Shown: positions 17,327-26,160, counted from the first letter of the stretch. The stretch is DNA of 64,000 bases from Traorella massiliensis (GCF_900104665.1 NZ_LT629967.1:503624-567623), one strand, 5' to 3'. The notes: generated by a model not told the origin, from the sequence alone. Translations and numbers: made by a program.

Positions 17327-17530
17327 ATGAAAAAAGGAATTCACCCTACTTACAATCGCATTACTGTGAAATGTAGTTCATGTGGCGCTGAATTTGAAAC
17401 AGGATCAACTGCTAAATCATTAAGAGTTGATACTTGTTCAAACTGTCATCCATTCTATACTGGAAGACAGAGATTTGCAGCTGCTGCAGGTAGAATTGAG
17501 AAATTCAATAAGAAATACGGACTTAAATAA
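17327..17530 (+). CDS. rpmE: 50S ribosomal protein L31, zinc-binding form
   Basis: This 67-residue protein matches L31 over its whole length: MKKGIHPTY start, CSSC and CSNC zinc ligand pairs (about 16-19 and 37-40) and HPFYTGRQR. It is therefore the Cys-containing type, not the zinc-free paralogue used under zinc starvation. GGAAGGAG precedes the ATG. The order rpmE-tdk-prfA-prmC is common in Firmicutes. Confidence 0.97.
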   Translation: MKKGIHPTYNRITVKCSSCGAEFETGSTAKSLRVDTCSNCHPFYTGRQRFAAAAGRIEKFNKKYGLK

Positions 17531-17531
17531 G

Positions 17532-17557
17532 AAAAAGAGGACATTAAGTCCTTTTTT
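17532..17557 (+). terminator. terminator after rpmE
   Basis: AAAGAGGAC with GTCCTTTTTT around a short loop, starting just after the stop. Confidence 0.7.
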
Positions 17558-17603
17558 CTTGCCTGAGTTTTGTGTATAATGTATGAGTATTCGAGGTGAA
17601 ATT

Positions 17604-18200
17604 ATGTATCAACAATATAAAGAGGGCTGGATTGAAGTTATTACCGGCTGCATGTTTGCGGGCAAAACGGAAGAACTGATTCGAAGAATCAATGTTTTAC
17701 AATTTGCGAAAAAGAAAATCGTTGTATTTAAACCAAGCATTGATAACCGTTATAGCGTAGATAAGGTGGTTTCGCATGCTGGTACAAGCATTGAAAGCTA
17801 TGCAATCAAAGATTCGGCAGAGATATTAAAACTTTGTGAAGATGCAGAAGTAATTGCGATTGATGAAATACAGTTTTTTGATGAAGGGATCGTAGATATC
17901 TGTAATTATCTTGCTGATCAGGGAAAACGTGTGATGTGTGCCGGCTTAGATATGGATTTCCGTGGAGAGCCTTTTAGTATCATGCCACGTTTAGTAACGC
18001 AAGCAGAGTTTGTAACGAAGCTGACTGCCGTCTGTACAAAATGTGGAGCTCCTGCTACTCGTACGCAGCGAATTATTAACGGAAAACCGGCAAATTATAA
18101 GGATCCGGTAATTCTTGTAGGAGCAAGTGAATCTTATGAGGCACGTTGTCGTCATTGTCATTGTGTTCCAGGGAAAAAAACGATTGGTGAAAAATCTTAG
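17604..18200 (+). CDS. tdk: thymidine kinase
   Basis: The ATG at 17604 is chosen because CGAGGTGA precedes it. The 198-residue protein is a type II thymidine kinase that phosphorylates thymidine with ATP for nucleotide salvage. It shows a P-loop ([10 protein letters not shown], about 14), the Walker B-like DEIQFF (about 88), the lasso and a zinc site of CTKCG and CRHCH pairs. ESYEARCR near the end is typical. It is followed by prfA after about 50 bases. Confidence 0.95.
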   Translation: MYQQYKEGWIEVITGCMFAGKTEELIRRINVLQFAKKKIVVFKPSIDNRYSVDKVVSHAGTSIESYAIKDSAEILKLCEDAEVIAIDEIQFFDEGIVDICNYLADQGKRVMCAGLDMDFRGEPFSIMPRLVTQAEFVTKLTAVCTKCGAPATRTQRIINGKPANYKDPVILVGASESYEARCRHCHCVPGKKTIGEKS

Positions 18201-18248
18201 TTTTAATGTGATTTATAATTTTGTTAATAAGAAAGGAAGGGAATGTTC

Positions 18249-19319
18249 ATGAATCCAATGATAGAAAGACTTGAAAGCATTGTTTCTCGATATAATGAAT
18301 TGGGAGAGCTTTTATTGAAGCCTGAAACATTATCAGATAATCGTTTGATGGCAAAATATGCCAAAGAACAAGCGTCTTTGACACAAGTTGTTGAAACATA
18401 TGCTGAGTATAAAAAAGTAAATGAAGAATTAGAAGCAGCTCATGAATTACTTATGGAAAAAGATGAAGAAATGAAAGAAATGGCAAAGATGGAAATTGAA
18501 GAATTGGAGCCTAAAAAAGAAGAACTTCATCAGAAATTAGAAATTTTATTGATACCAAAAGATCCTATGGATGAAAATAATGCCATTGTGGAAATTCGTG
18601 GAGCAGCTGGCGGTGATGAAGGAAATATTTTCGCTGGTGATTTGTATCGTATGTATAGCCGTTATGCAGAAACTGTTGGATGGAAGATAGAAGTGATGGA
18701 AGAAAGTCCTGCAGAAGCAGGAGGTTTTTCGCTTATCAGTTTTATGGTTAAAGGACAGCATGCCTATGGTGCTTTAAAGTTTGAAAGTGGAAGTCATCGT
18801 GTACAGCGTGTACCTAAGACAGAATCTGCAGGAAGAATTCATACTTCTACAGCTACAGTATTAGTATCACCAGAAGTAGAAGAAGCTGATTTTGAAATTG
18901 ATCCAAACGATCTGGAAATTGAAACTTGCCGTTCAAGCGGAGCAGGCGGACAGCACATTAATAAAACAGATTCTGCTGTACGTATCGTTCATAAGCCTAC
19001 AGGTATTGTTGTTAAGTGTCAGGACGGTAGAAGTCAGCATGCAAATAAAGAAACAGCGATGCGTCTGATTCGTGCCCGTGTCTATGAAGATCACATGGAA
19101 AAAGAAGCAGCAAAAGCTGGTGAAGAGAGAAGAAATAAAATCGGTACAGGAGATCGTAGTGAAAAGATCCGTACCTATAACTATCCACAGAACCGTGTGA
19201 CAGATCATCGTATCAACTTTACATTGAATCAGTTAGATCGTGTCATGGAAGGTAAGTTAGGAGATATTTTAGCTGCCTTAGAAGAATATGATCAGAAATT
19301 AAAACTGGCAGGAAAATAA
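18249..19319 (+). CDS. prfA: peptide chain release factor 1
   Basis: This protein of about 356 residues releases completed peptides at UAA and UAG. The GGQ motif is in SSGAGGQHINKTDSAVR (about 230). The codon-recognition region around RVPKTESAGRIHTS has Pro-Lys-Thr where the RF1 tripeptide Pro-x-Thr is expected. An alternative ATG at 18243 would add two residues. Its GGQ glutamine is expected to be methylated by PrmC, encoded two bases downstream. Confidence 0.97.
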   Translation: MNPMIERLESIVSRYNELGELLLKPETLSDNRLMAKYAKEQASLTQVVETYAEYKKVNEELEAAHELLMEKDEEMKEMAKMEIEELEPKKEELHQKLEILLIPKDPMDENNAIVEIRGAAGGDEGNIFAGDLYRMYSRYAETVGWKIEVMEESPAEAGGFSLISFMVKGQHAYGALKFESGSHRVQRVPKTESAGRIHTSTATVLVSPEVEEADFEIDPNDLEIETCRSSGAGGQHINKTDSAVRIVHKPTGIVVKCQDGRSQHANKETAMRLIRARVYEDHMEKEAAKAGEERRNKIGTGDRSEKIRTYNYPQNRVTDHRINFTLNQLDRVMEGKLGDILAALEEYDQKLKLAGK

Positions 19320-19321
19320 AA

Positions 19322-20176
19322 ATGAATTATCGTGAATGTCTGATGAATGCGAAAAAGCAGATGGTGGCAAGAAATCTCTCAGAAAATGCCGCTATGCTTT
19401 TGATGATGGAAATTACCGGTAAAGAAAATCATGATCTTTACATGGAATTTGAAGATGAAATCAGTGAAGATGTTCTTAAAGAATTTAATGAGAAATTTGA
19501 ACTGTTGCTGACGGGAGAACCTTTACAACATATTCTAGGCTATGAATATTTTTATGGCTATAAGTTTATTGTTAATGAAGATGTTTTGATTCCACGTCCT
19601 GAAACTGAAGAGTTGGTTGCGAATGTACTGGCTTACTATGATGAATATTTTAGTGGTAAAAAAGTGCAGCTATGTGATATTGGTACAGGCAGTGGAGCCA
19701 TTGCGATCACCTTAAAAAAAGAAGAAAATAATCTTCAGGTAACAGCCAGTGATATTTCAGAAAAAGCTATAGAAACAGCTAAGAAAAATGCAGAAAATCT
19801 AAATGCTGATGTGAGTTTTTTAGTAGGTGATATGTGTGAACCTCTCATTGAACAGAATTTGAAAGTTGATATTCTTGTTTCAAATCCACCCTATATTCCA
19901 ACTCATGAAGAAGTGGAACATAGTGTAAAAGATTATGAGCCACATGTAGCTTTATTTGGCGGTGAAGATGGTTTAAAGTTTTATCGAGTTATCTTTGAGA
20001 GAAGTCAGTTATTATTAAAAGAAAAAAGTATGCTGGCTTTTGAGATGGGTTATAATCAGAAGGAAAATCTAACAGCTTTAGCACGACAGTATTTTCCAAA
20101 TAGCCGTATAGAAGTAATCAAAGATATGAGCGGTAAAGACCGAATGTTATTTATATTTAACAATTTAGGAGAGTAA
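19322..20176 (+). CDS. prmC: release factor glutamine methyltransferase
   Basis: This 284-residue SAM-dependent enzyme methylates the Gln of the GGQ motif in release factors. It has an all-helical N-terminal domain (LTGEPLQHILGYEYFYG, about 60-75), the SAM loop DIGTGSGAIA (about 119) and the catalytic NPPY (about 187). It starts two bases after prfA without a ribosome site of its own, so it depends on coupling with prfA. Confidence 0.96.
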   Translation: MNYRECLMNAKKQMVARNLSENAAMLLMMEITGKENHDLYMEFEDEISEDVLKEFNEKFELLLTGEPLQHILGYEYFYGYKFIVNEDVLIPRPETEELVANVLAYYDEYFSGKKVQLCDIGTGSGAIAITLKKEENNLQVTASDISEKAIETAKKNAENLNADVSFLVGDMCEPLIEQNLKVDILVSNPPYIPTHEEVEHSVKDYEPHVALFGGEDGLKFYRVIFERSQLLLKEKSMLAFEMGYNQKENLTALARQYFPNSRIEVIKDMSGKDRMLFIFNNLGE

Positions 20177-20188
20177 TTCTCCTTTTTT
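20167..20188 (+). terminator. terminator overlapping prmC stop
   Basis: AGGAGA and TCTCCT around GTAAT, then six T residues. Confidence 0.75.
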
Positions 20189-20292
20189 ATTACTTATGAC
20201 AAAAATGTGAGATTTATTGAGAATGAAGATGAAGATAAATATAATATGAAAAGAAATAAGGTTCATGAACCCTTATTCAGGAGGTAATTTGT

Positions 20293-20466
20293 ATGGACCG
20301 TTTTAAGAAAACTTATGTGCAGGGTAGTCTTGAAGTATTTGAAATCTGGGTAGATACAGAAACAGGTGTCAATTATATATTTCATAGAAACGGAAATGTA
20401 GCTGGCTTTACACCATTACTTGATGAAAATGGGCAGCCAATCGTAATGCCTGTTACAAGTTTATAA
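20293..20466 (+). CDS. small DUF6440-like protein
   Basis: A 57-codon ORF with AGGAGGT eight bases before its ATG. The product starts MDRFKKTYVQGSL and includes EIWVDTETGVNYIFH and GFTPLLDENGQP, a pattern I know from small Firmicute proteins annotated as DUF6440 (an Asp-x-Glu-Thr-Gly-Val-x-Tyr strand followed by G-x-Thr-Pro-Leu). The function is unknown. It is flanked by terminators, so it is a separate transcription unit. Confidence 0.75.
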   Translation: MDRFKKTYVQGSLEVFEIWVDTETGVNYIFHRNGNVAGFTPLLDENGQPIVMPVTSL

Positions 20467-20483
20467 AAAAAGTGTAATTCTAT

Positions 20484-20514
20484 AAAGAGATTTCTATTAT
20501 TGGAGATCTCTTTT
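20484..20514 (+). terminator. terminator after DUF6440-like gene
   Basis: AAAGAGAT pairs with ATCTCTTT, followed by TTAT. Confidence 0.65.
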
Positions 20515-20520
20515 ATTATT

Positions 20521-20543
20521 AAAAAAGTGGGTCCTACCCACTT
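20521..20543 (-). terminator. terminator of tRNA-Pro gene
   Basis: On the minus strand AAGTGGGT and ACCCACTT form a hairpin just downstream of the tRNA, followed by T residues. Confidence 0.75.
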
Positions 20544-20552
20544 GTAATTTCA

Positions 20553-20629
20553 TGGTCGGGATGACCGGATTTGAACCGACGACCTCTTGTTCCCGAAACA
20601 AGCGCACTACCAAGCTGTGCTACATCCCG
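20553..20629 (-). tRNA. tRNA-Pro (anticodon CGG)
   Basis: The minus strand folds as a complete cloverleaf: acceptor CGGGATG/CATCCCG, D arm with AGCTTGGTAG, anticodon stem CTTGT/ACAAG enclosing TTCGGGA, T arm with GGTTCAAATCC and an encoded CCA. The anticodon CGG reads the proline codon CCG, and position 37 is G as in proline tRNAs. Confidence 0.95.
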
Positions 20630-20740
20630 ATTGCTTTATTATTGTACTTCTCTAATTTCTTTTTTTCAATAGTTTCTTCAATTTTATTCAAAGGTACTTT
20701 ACAATTCTTTACAAGAGGAGTATTATAAAAATGCATAAAA

Positions 20741-20855
20741 TAACTTCAGGGCAGAGTGAAATTCTCTACTGGCGGTATACTCCGCGAACCAAATGATTGG
20801 CCGAATCGGTGAAACTCCGATAGCAACAGTTAAAGTCTGGATGAAAGAAGAGTAT
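20741..20855 (+). ncRNA. FMN riboswitch (RFN element)
   Basis: The conserved RFN blocks appear in order: TCAGGGCAGAGTGAAATTC, CTACTGGCGGTA, CCGCGAACC, CGAATCGGTGAAACTCCGAT and AAGTCTGGATGAAAGAAG. It binds flavin mononucleotide. It sits upstream of a terminator hairpin and the ribU-type gene, so it most likely stops transcription when FMN is plentiful. Confidence 0.97.
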
Positions 20856-20882
20856 TTTGTTGTATTCCTATATAGCAAGTAT

Positions 20883-20915
20883 ACGTACCTAGAAGGATAT
20901 TTTAGGCACGTTTTT
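20883..20915 (+). terminator. riboswitch expression-platform terminator
   Basis: CGTACCT and AGGCACG pair with one mismatch, followed by five T residues, between the FMN aptamer and ribU. Confidence 0.6.
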
Positions 20916-20936
20916 CTTTGTGATAGGAGGGATACG

Positions 20937-21578
20937 ATGAATACAAAGAAAATTACTACAATAGGTATTCTATGTGCCATGGCGGTTGTCATCAATGTAT
21001 TGATTCATTTTCCTATGGTTCCAGCTGTTTCTTTTTTGAGTTATGATCCAAAAGATATCATTATCGTAATTGGCGGATTTATCTATGGACCAATGATTTC
21101 ACTTTTAATGAGCGGAATTACATCTGTACTTGAATTAATGTATCGTGGCGGAACGATATTAGATGTTGTGATGAATATGGTATCTACTTGTGCCTTTGCC
21201 TGTACGGCTGCCTTTATCTATAAGAAGATGCATAATAAAAAAGGTGCATTAATAGGATTAGTAGCCGGGGTTATTAGTATGACCGTCATGATGGTCATTT
21301 GGAATTACATTGTGACACCGATATATTATGGAATGCCTCGAGAAGCGGTAGTAGCCATGATGCTTCCAGGAATTATCCCCTTTAATCTTTTGAAAAGTGG
21401 TTTAAATGCAGGTATTACGTTATTATTATACAAACCGATCGTAGGAGCTTTGCGTTATACTAACTTAGTTGAAAAGAAGGATAATAATGGCAAAAGTAAT
21501 ACTGGATTTATAATTCTTGGCTTATTTATTATAGCTACGGCATTCTTTGTAGTACTAGCATTACAGGGAATTATATAG
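20937..21578 (+). CDS. ribU: riboflavin ECF transporter S component
   Basis: The ATG at 20937 is chosen because ATAGGAGGGA precedes it; the frame runs further upstream only through the riboswitch. The 213-residue protein has six membrane segments and RibU features (KKITTIGILCAMAVVINVL start and SYDPKDIIIVIGGFIYGP near 40-57). As the substrate-binding subunit it works with the shared ECF energising module, encoded elsewhere. The FMN riboswitch strongly supports riboflavin as the substrate. Confidence 0.95.
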   Translation: MNTKKITTIGILCAMAVVINVLIHFPMVPAVSFLSYDPKDIIIVIGGFIYGPMISLLMSGITSVLELMYRGGTILDVVMNMVSTCAFACTAAFIYKKMHNKKGALIGLVAGVISMTVMMVIWNYIVTPIYYGMPREAVVAMMLPGIIPFNLLKSGLNAGITLLLYKPIVGALRYTNLVEKKDNNGKSNTGFIILGLFIIATAFFVVLALQGII

Positions 21579-21594
21579 AATAAAGGAGTGAAAA

Positions 21595-22053
21595 ATGATG
21601 GAATTTAATGAAGCAAAAAAATTGATGGATCAAAAATTAGGTGACTGGAAAATTATGGCTTTAGCAAGTTGTGTAGATAATTATCCAATGGTTCGTAATG
21701 TCAGCTGTATTTTCTATAATGATAAGATCTATTTTAAGACAGATAAGAACTTCCGTAAGACACAGCAGCTTTTTCAAAATAATCGAGTAGCAATGTGCTT
21801 TAACGGTGTTCAAGTAGAAGGAATTGCGAAAAATCTAGGCTTGGTCGTTGATGAAGAAGGAAGGGTATTCGAAAAGAAATATAAAGAATATTTATGGCAA
21901 AGTTATAATGCTTATTCTCATGTTGATACAGAAATTCTGATAGAAGTAACGCCGCAGTTTGTGGAAATCTGGGATGAAGATGAGAATCGTAATGCCTTTC
22001 AGCTTTTTATTGATTTTAATACAAAAGAAGTGACTTATAAACCATATGATTAA
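21595..22053 (+). CDS. PNPOx-fold flavin-binding protein
   Basis: This 152-residue protein has the split-barrel fold of pyridoxamine 5'-phosphate oxidase relatives (LGDWKIMALASCVDNYPMVRNVS start and YFKTDKNFRKTQQLFQNN). Members bind FMN or F420. It starts 17 bases after ribU with AAAGGAGTG, so it is co-transcribed behind the FMN riboswitch, which supports flavin as the cofactor. The substrate is unknown. Confidence 0.85.
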   Translation: MMEFNEAKKLMDQKLGDWKIMALASCVDNYPMVRNVSCIFYNDKIYFKTDKNFRKTQQLFQNNRVAMCFNGVQVEGIAKNLGLVVDEEGRVFEKKYKEYLWQSYNAYSHVDTEILIEVTPQFVEIWDEDENRNAFQLFIDFNTKEVTYKPYD

Positions 22054-22058
22054 GAAAA

Positions 22059-22092
22059 CAAAGCATTTGATGTTCATCATTGAATGCTTTTT
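22059..22092 (+). terminator. terminator of riboswitch operon
   Basis: AAAGCATT pairs with AATGCTTT, followed by T residues. Confidence 0.75.
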
Positions 22093-22136
22093 GTATATTT
22101 TTTTATTTCCGGGGAAATATCTAATTAGGTGATCTT

Positions 22137-22514
22137 ATGCGGAAAGCGATTTTATCAATTTTATTGTGTTTTTTATTTTTTAGTATGCCTGTAGAATCTA
22201 AATCAAAAGATTTGAGATTCATAATTGTTTTTGATTCTAATGAAGATGAATTGATAGAAAGAAAAAAAGAAATTGTTGATCTTGTTAATGATATGTTAGA
22301 TCATGTTGGTGAAAATAGTTTCTATGAATTGCTTGAAAATGCTGTAGATGAACTAACGACTGAGGATCGTGAAGTTTATTTTTATAAATCGACCTTGTTT
22401 TTCTATTTGGGAGATACTAAAGGAATTAAAATAGAAGGCAGTTTTGTAAAGAACAGTTTTTGTATGGCAGAGGTAAAACCAAAATCTTTTATAAGGCAAT
22501 GGTTTAATTTTTAG
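22137..22514 (+). CDS. hypothetical secreted protein
   Basis: This 125-residue protein begins with a clear signal peptide (MRKAILSILLCFLFFSMPVES, cleavage probably after residue 21). The remainder is acidic and mixed helix/strand (RFIIVFDSNEDELIERKKEI). I recognise no family. It precedes a DUF1146-type membrane protein by 28 bases, so the two may be co-expressed. Confidence 0.65.
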   Translation: MRKAILSILLCFLFFSMPVESKSKDLRFIIVFDSNEDELIERKKEIVDLVNDMLDHVGENSFYELLENAVDELTTEDREVYFYKSTLFFYLGDTKGIKIEGSFVKNSFCMAEVKPKSFIRQWFNF

Positions 22515-22542
22515 TGTATAATGATGATGTGGAGGTTTTGAT

Positions 22543-22737
22543 ATGAATTTATATAAAATCTTAAGCGTTTTTATTTATTTATTTAGTTTTGCATTTGCAT
22601 TTATTGGACTTAGCAGCATTCAGTTCGAAAAATTCTGTAATGTGAAAAAACCTGTGCAGGTACAAATCCTTTTATTTGCGTTATCGATGGGATTAGGGTA
22701 TTTTATTGCCCAGTTTTTAGTAATGTTTATAATGTGA
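22543..22737 (+). CDS. DUF1146-like small membrane protein
   Basis: This 64-residue protein has two membrane helices separated by a short polar loop (SSIQFEKFCN), the arrangement of the YwzB/DUF1146 family in Firmicutes. GGAGG lies upstream. The function is unknown. It precedes the LUD gene by seven bases, so it is in one operon with it. Confidence 0.7.
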   Translation: MNLYKILSVFIYLFSFAFAFIGLSSIQFEKFCNVKKPVQVQILLFALSMGLGYFIAQFLVMFIM

Positions 22738-22744
22738 GGGCGCT

Positions 22745-23347
22745 ATGATTATTGATGAATTAAAAAGAAATTGTGAAATTAATCGTTTTGGTTTTGATTA
22801 TGTGGAAACGATAGAGGAAGGCTGTCAATTAGTGAATCAAATGATCCATGAAGGCGATGTTGTCAGTCATGGCGGCAGCGTAACTTTAAATGAATGTGGC
22901 ATTATCGATCTTTTAAAAAGTCGAAAAGATATTACTTATTTGGATCGTGAAAACTGTGAAGATGTGCAAAAACTCTATCGTGAATGTTTTAGTGCGGATG
23001 TTTATCTGACAAGTTCAAATGCCATTACAAAAAAAGGTGAATTATATAATGTTGATGGTAATGGAAATCGTGTAGCTGCCATGCTTTTTGGCCCTAAAAA
23101 GGTCATTGTAATTATAGGTGTTAATAAAATTGTTGAAAACATTGATGAAGCTGTAAAAAGAGTAGAGGAAGTTGCAGCTGTAAAAAATAATATCCGTTTA
23201 AATAAGAAAAATCCCTGTGTACAGGCAGGACACTGTGTTCATTGTAATTCACCGGTAAAAATATGTCGTGAATATACATTGATTACGAGCAGTGCTATTG
23301 AAAAAAGAATACATATTATATGTGTAAATCAAAATCTGGGGTATTAG
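22745..23347 (+). CDS. LUD-domain protein (LutC/YkgG-like)
   Basis: This 200-residue protein matches the LUD superfamily: GDVVSHGGSVTLNECGI (about 37-53), YLTSSNAITKKGELYNVDGNGNR (about 82-104) and a conserved Lys-Val-Ile-Val-Ile-x-Gly turn. It ends with a cluster of cysteines (CVQAGHCVHCNSPVKIC). LutC proteins take part in lactate utilisation, but this short single-domain type without LutA/LutB neighbours has no proven role. It starts seven bases after the DUF1146 gene. Confidence 0.8.
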   Translation: MIIDELKRNCEINRFGFDYVETIEEGCQLVNQMIHEGDVVSHGGSVTLNECGIIDLLKSRKDITYLDRENCEDVQKLYRECFSADVYLTSSNAITKKGELYNVDGNGNRVAAMLFGPKKVIVIIGVNKIVENIDEAVKRVEEVAAVKNNIRLNKKNPCVQAGHCVHCNSPVKICREYTLITSSAIEKRIHIICVNQNLGY

Positions 23348-23348
23348 A

Positions 23349-24485
23349 ATGAAAATTGTTGTTGGCAGTTCTTCAATGGCAAAGAAGATATATTTTGAAG
23401 AATATTTTAAGGATTATGATTGTGAATTTGTTTTGGGAAAAGATTTAGGAATTGAAGAACCTGTTGAAAATGGTCTAACTTCTTATGAAAATGCTTTGAT
23501 CAAGGCACATCATTATTCAAGAAAAAGTAATCTTCCAGCTATAGCGTTAGATAGTTCACTTCTTTTTCTGGACTTTCCCATAGATCATCCGATACAAGTC
23601 GGTTCACATGTGAAAAGTCCCCAGGGAAAAGAATTAAGTCCTATTGAAATGAAAAATTATTATCAACAGTTAGCTTGTAAGCATGGCGGTAAGCTACGCT
23701 GTGCGTGGATCGATGCATATGCACTGGCTGATGGTGAGCTTGAATACTGTCGTGATGATAAAGATATTTCAAAAGATCAAAGCTTTTATTTATGTGATGA
23801 AAGTCATGAGAAATTTATTGCATCTCAGCCTTTGGACAGTATTTCTAAAAATCTTTCTAATGTATTTTTCTATGATCTTGAAGAGCCTGGAGAAAATGAA
23901 CTTTTAATTAAAGAAGATCATGGTCAAAATAAATACCATTTATTTGTGGAAAAAGTTGTTGATGAAATAGCAGAATTATTAAATTTGAAAAGAAAGCAGG
24001 AAGGAACTATGAAAGAGTTGAGACGATTTAAACAGAAAATGGATAAAAAAGAAATTGTTGAAATACTCGATCGAAATACTCATGGCATATTAAGTGTATA
24101 TGGACTAGAAGGTTATCCTTATCCGATTCCATTAAGCTATGTGCAAGTTGATCAAACATTATATTTTCACTGTGCCAAAAGCGGACATAAGATTGATGCT
24201 ATTTTAAAAAATCCTAAAGTATCTTTTTGTGTTGTGGATGATGATACGATCGTACCTGAAAAGTTTACGACTTATTTTAAAAGTGTCATTGTTTATGGGT
24301 CAGCATTGATCGTTAATGATGAAGATGAACGTAGAAAAGCTTTTGATGCATTAGCTAATAAGTATTCAAAAGATGTTGCTGAGCATTTAAAGAATGAAGA
24401 AATAAGAAAAGCAGGTCCGGCAGCCTTGATCGTACGTATAGATATTGAACATATGTCAGGGAAAAAAGCCATTGAATATGTTTAA
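23349..24485 (+). CDS. Ham1-like domain fused to PNPOx-fold domain
   Basis: One 378-codon frame holds two domains. Residues 1-215 resemble the Ham1/RdgB inosine-triphosphate pyrophosphatase fold (KIVVGSSSMAKK start, ENGLTSYENALIKA, ALDSSLLFLD), but degenerate in the later motifs. Residues about 221-378 resemble PNPOx-fold proteins of the NimA type (THGILSVYGLEGYPYPIPLSY, YFHCAKSGHKIDAI). At the join, codon 221 is an ATG (24009) preceded by GGAAGGAA, a good internal ribosome site, so the second domain may also be made alone. It follows the LUD gene with one base between. The function is unknown; a housecleaning role is possible. Confidence 0.7.
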   Translation: MKIVVGSSSMAKKIYFEEYFKDYDCEFVLGKDLGIEEPVENGLTSYENALIKAHHYSRKSNLPAIALDSSLLFLDFPIDHPIQVGSHVKSPQGKELSPIEMKNYYQQLACKHGGKLRCAWIDAYALADGELEYCRDDKDISKDQSFYLCDESHEKFIASQPLDSISKNLSNVFFYDLEEPGENELLIKEDHGQNKYHLFVEKVVDEIAELLNLKRKQEGTMKELRRFKQKMDKKEIVEILDRNTHGILSVYGLEGYPYPIPLSYVQVDQTLYFHCAKSGHKIDAILKNPKVSFCVVDDDTIVPEKFTTYFKSVIVYGSALIVNDEDERRKAFDALANKYSKDVAEHLKNEEIRKAGPAALIVRIDIEHMSGKKAIEYV

Positions 24486-24575
24486 AAGTTTTTTGTTAAT
24501 CAAAGTGAACTGGTTTAAAAATCCTGTAGCATTTATCGACAAAATAAGTATAATAGAACATGCAGGAGGGATTCG

Positions 24576-25112
24576 ATGTCAGATAGACAGCTTACATTAT
24601 TTTCTAAAACAGTCATTCAATTAATGAGTGAAGGACAGTTGCATGTAATGCATCGTTATATCCAGCATGGAAGTATTACGACCTTAGATCATTCTTTGAT
24701 GGTGGCTTATTACAGCTGGCGTTTAAACCGACGTTTCAGATTGAAGGCTGATGAAATTTCACTGATCAGAGGAGCACTTCTACATGACTATTTTCTTTAT
24801 GACTGGCATGTTTCAGAGAAGTGGCATCGGTTCCATGGATTTCGTCATCCTACATTTGCACTTGTGAATGCTCGTCAAGATTATCAATTAAATAAAATAG
24901 AAGAAGAAATTATAAAGAAACATATGTGGCCTCTGACGGTTATTCCACCTACTTGCAGAGAAGCATGGATCGTAAATGTAATGGATACTTTTTCATCAAT
25001 CGTTGAAGTGATGATGGAGTATCGTATCTTTGCAGGTTTGAAAAGAAAATGGTATGAACGTTTAGATGAAGCAATTTTTAAATATATTAAAGAAAATATT
25101 ATTGAAGCATAA
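24576..25112 (+). CDS. HD-domain phosphohydrolase
   Basis: This 178-residue protein has a His at DHSLMVAYYSW (about 38), then the HD pair in GALLHDYFLYDWH (about 70), a later His in HPTFALVNA and Asp in NVMDTFSSI, an order fitting HD metal-dependent phosphohydrolases. Similar small Firmicute proteins are annotated as HD family hydrolases of unknown substrate, perhaps nucleotides. GGAGGG precedes the ATG; a terminator follows. Confidence 0.75.
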   Translation: MSDRQLTLFSKTVIQLMSEGQLHVMHRYIQHGSITTLDHSLMVAYYSWRLNRRFRLKADEISLIRGALLHDYFLYDWHVSEKWHRFHGFRHPTFALVNARQDYQLNKIEEEIIKKHMWPLTVIPPTCREAWIVNVMDTFSSIVEVMMEYRIFAGLKRKWYERLDEAIFKYIKENIIEA

Positions 25113-25124
25113 ATATGATAATAT

Positions 25125-25147
25125 AAACACCGTTCAGGTGTTTTTTT
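25125..25147 (+). terminator. terminator after HD gene
   Basis: AACACC and GGTGTT around GTTCA, followed by seven T residues. Confidence 0.85.
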
Positions 25148-25200
25148 AAACTGATTTAATTTTGTTTAGGTGATATAATATACCTGGTTAGGAGGCTTTT

Positions 25201-26037
25201 ATGGAATGTAAGGTCATTTTTATTGATGTAGATGGAACACTTGTGGATTATGAAAATAATCTTCCTGCTTCCGCAAAAGAAGCGATTGTGAAAGCAAGAA
25301 GAAATGGTCATCGTGTTTATATATGTACAGGAAGAAGCAAGGCGGAAGTCTATGACGAGATTTGGAATATTGGCTTAGATGGTATGATTGGGGCCAATGG
25401 CGGTTATATAGAAGATCATGGGAAAACTATTTTAGATTTGAAACTTAGCTATGAGGAATGTAAACATATTGTAGATTGGCTGAAATCAAGGAATCTTGAA
25501 TTTTATTTAGAAAGTAAGAATGGCTTATTTGCCAGTGAAAATTTTGAAGAAAGGGGAAGGTCGGCAATTCAAGAGTATTCCCGACGTAAAGGAAAAGATC
25601 ATATTGAAAAGATAAGTGTTCGTGATGTCTTTCCGGATATGATTTTTGGAGCTTGTTTATATCGTGAGGATGTTAGTAAGATTAGTTTTGTTTTAAATAG
25701 TTATCAGGATCATCTTGATTCTATAAAGGAATTTAAGGATTTAAAATGTTCAACATGGGGAGGTAAAGGAGAAATTGCTTTATTTGGAGATGTTGGTGTA
25801 AAAGATGTGACAAAAGCTTATGCAATTGAAAAACTTTTAAAACATATCGGTGCAAGAAAAGAAGATACGATTGCTTTTGGTGATGCGAAGGTAGACATAC
25901 CAATGCTAGAGTATTGTCGGCTAGGTGTAGCGATGGCTAGTGGCGGTGAAGAAATTAAAGCCATGGCAGATATGGTGACAGATGGGGTCGATGAAGATGG
26001 CCTTTATAATGCTTTTGTTCAACTGCATCTGATTTAA
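25201..26037 (+). CDS. HAD superfamily hydrolase, Cof-type
   Basis: This 278-residue phosphatase begins with motif I DVDGTLVD (about 9-16), has motif II TGRS (about 44), and near its end FGDAKVDIPMLEY, the position of the usual GDGxND motif, here with Ala-Lys-Val replacing Gly-x-Asn. It differs clearly from the HAD protein at 2396-3202. The substrate is unknown. GGAGG lies upstream of the ATG. Confidence 0.88.
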   Translation: MECKVIFIDVDGTLVDYENNLPASAKEAIVKARRNGHRVYICTGRSKAEVYDEIWNIGLDGMIGANGGYIEDHGKTILDLKLSYEECKHIVDWLKSRNLEFYLESKNGLFASENFEERGRSAIQEYSRRKGKDHIEKISVRDVFPDMIFGACLYREDVSKISFVLNSYQDHLDSIKEFKDLKCSTWGGKGEIALFGDVGVKDVTKAYAIEKLLKHIGARKEDTIAFGDAKVDIPMLEYCRLGVAMASGGEEIKAMADMVTDGVDEDGLYNAFVQLHLI

Positions 26038-26061
26038 AAATAAGAGTTATTCAACAAGAGG

Positions 26062-26092
26062 ACAGTCCTGCTCATGTGGGATTGTTTTTTTT
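26062..26092 (+). terminator. terminator after HAD gene
   Basis: ACAGTCC and GGATTGT pair, followed by eight T residues. Confidence 0.65.
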
Positions 26093-26129
26093 ATGCGCAG
26101 AATTTACATGTCCTTTTATGCCGCATGTA

Positions 26130-26160
26130 TTGCTATCACGTTTGCGTGATAGTGTAAGCT
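26130..26160 (+). promoter_or_regulatory. MerR-type promoter with 19-bp spacer and dyad
   Basis: TTGCTA (26130-26135) and TAAGCT (26155-26160) are 19 bases apart and the spacer contains CTATCACG-TTTG-CGTGATAG (26133-26152). An over-long spacer with central dyad is the hallmark of MerR-activated promoters. The -10 box is weak. Confidence 0.5.
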
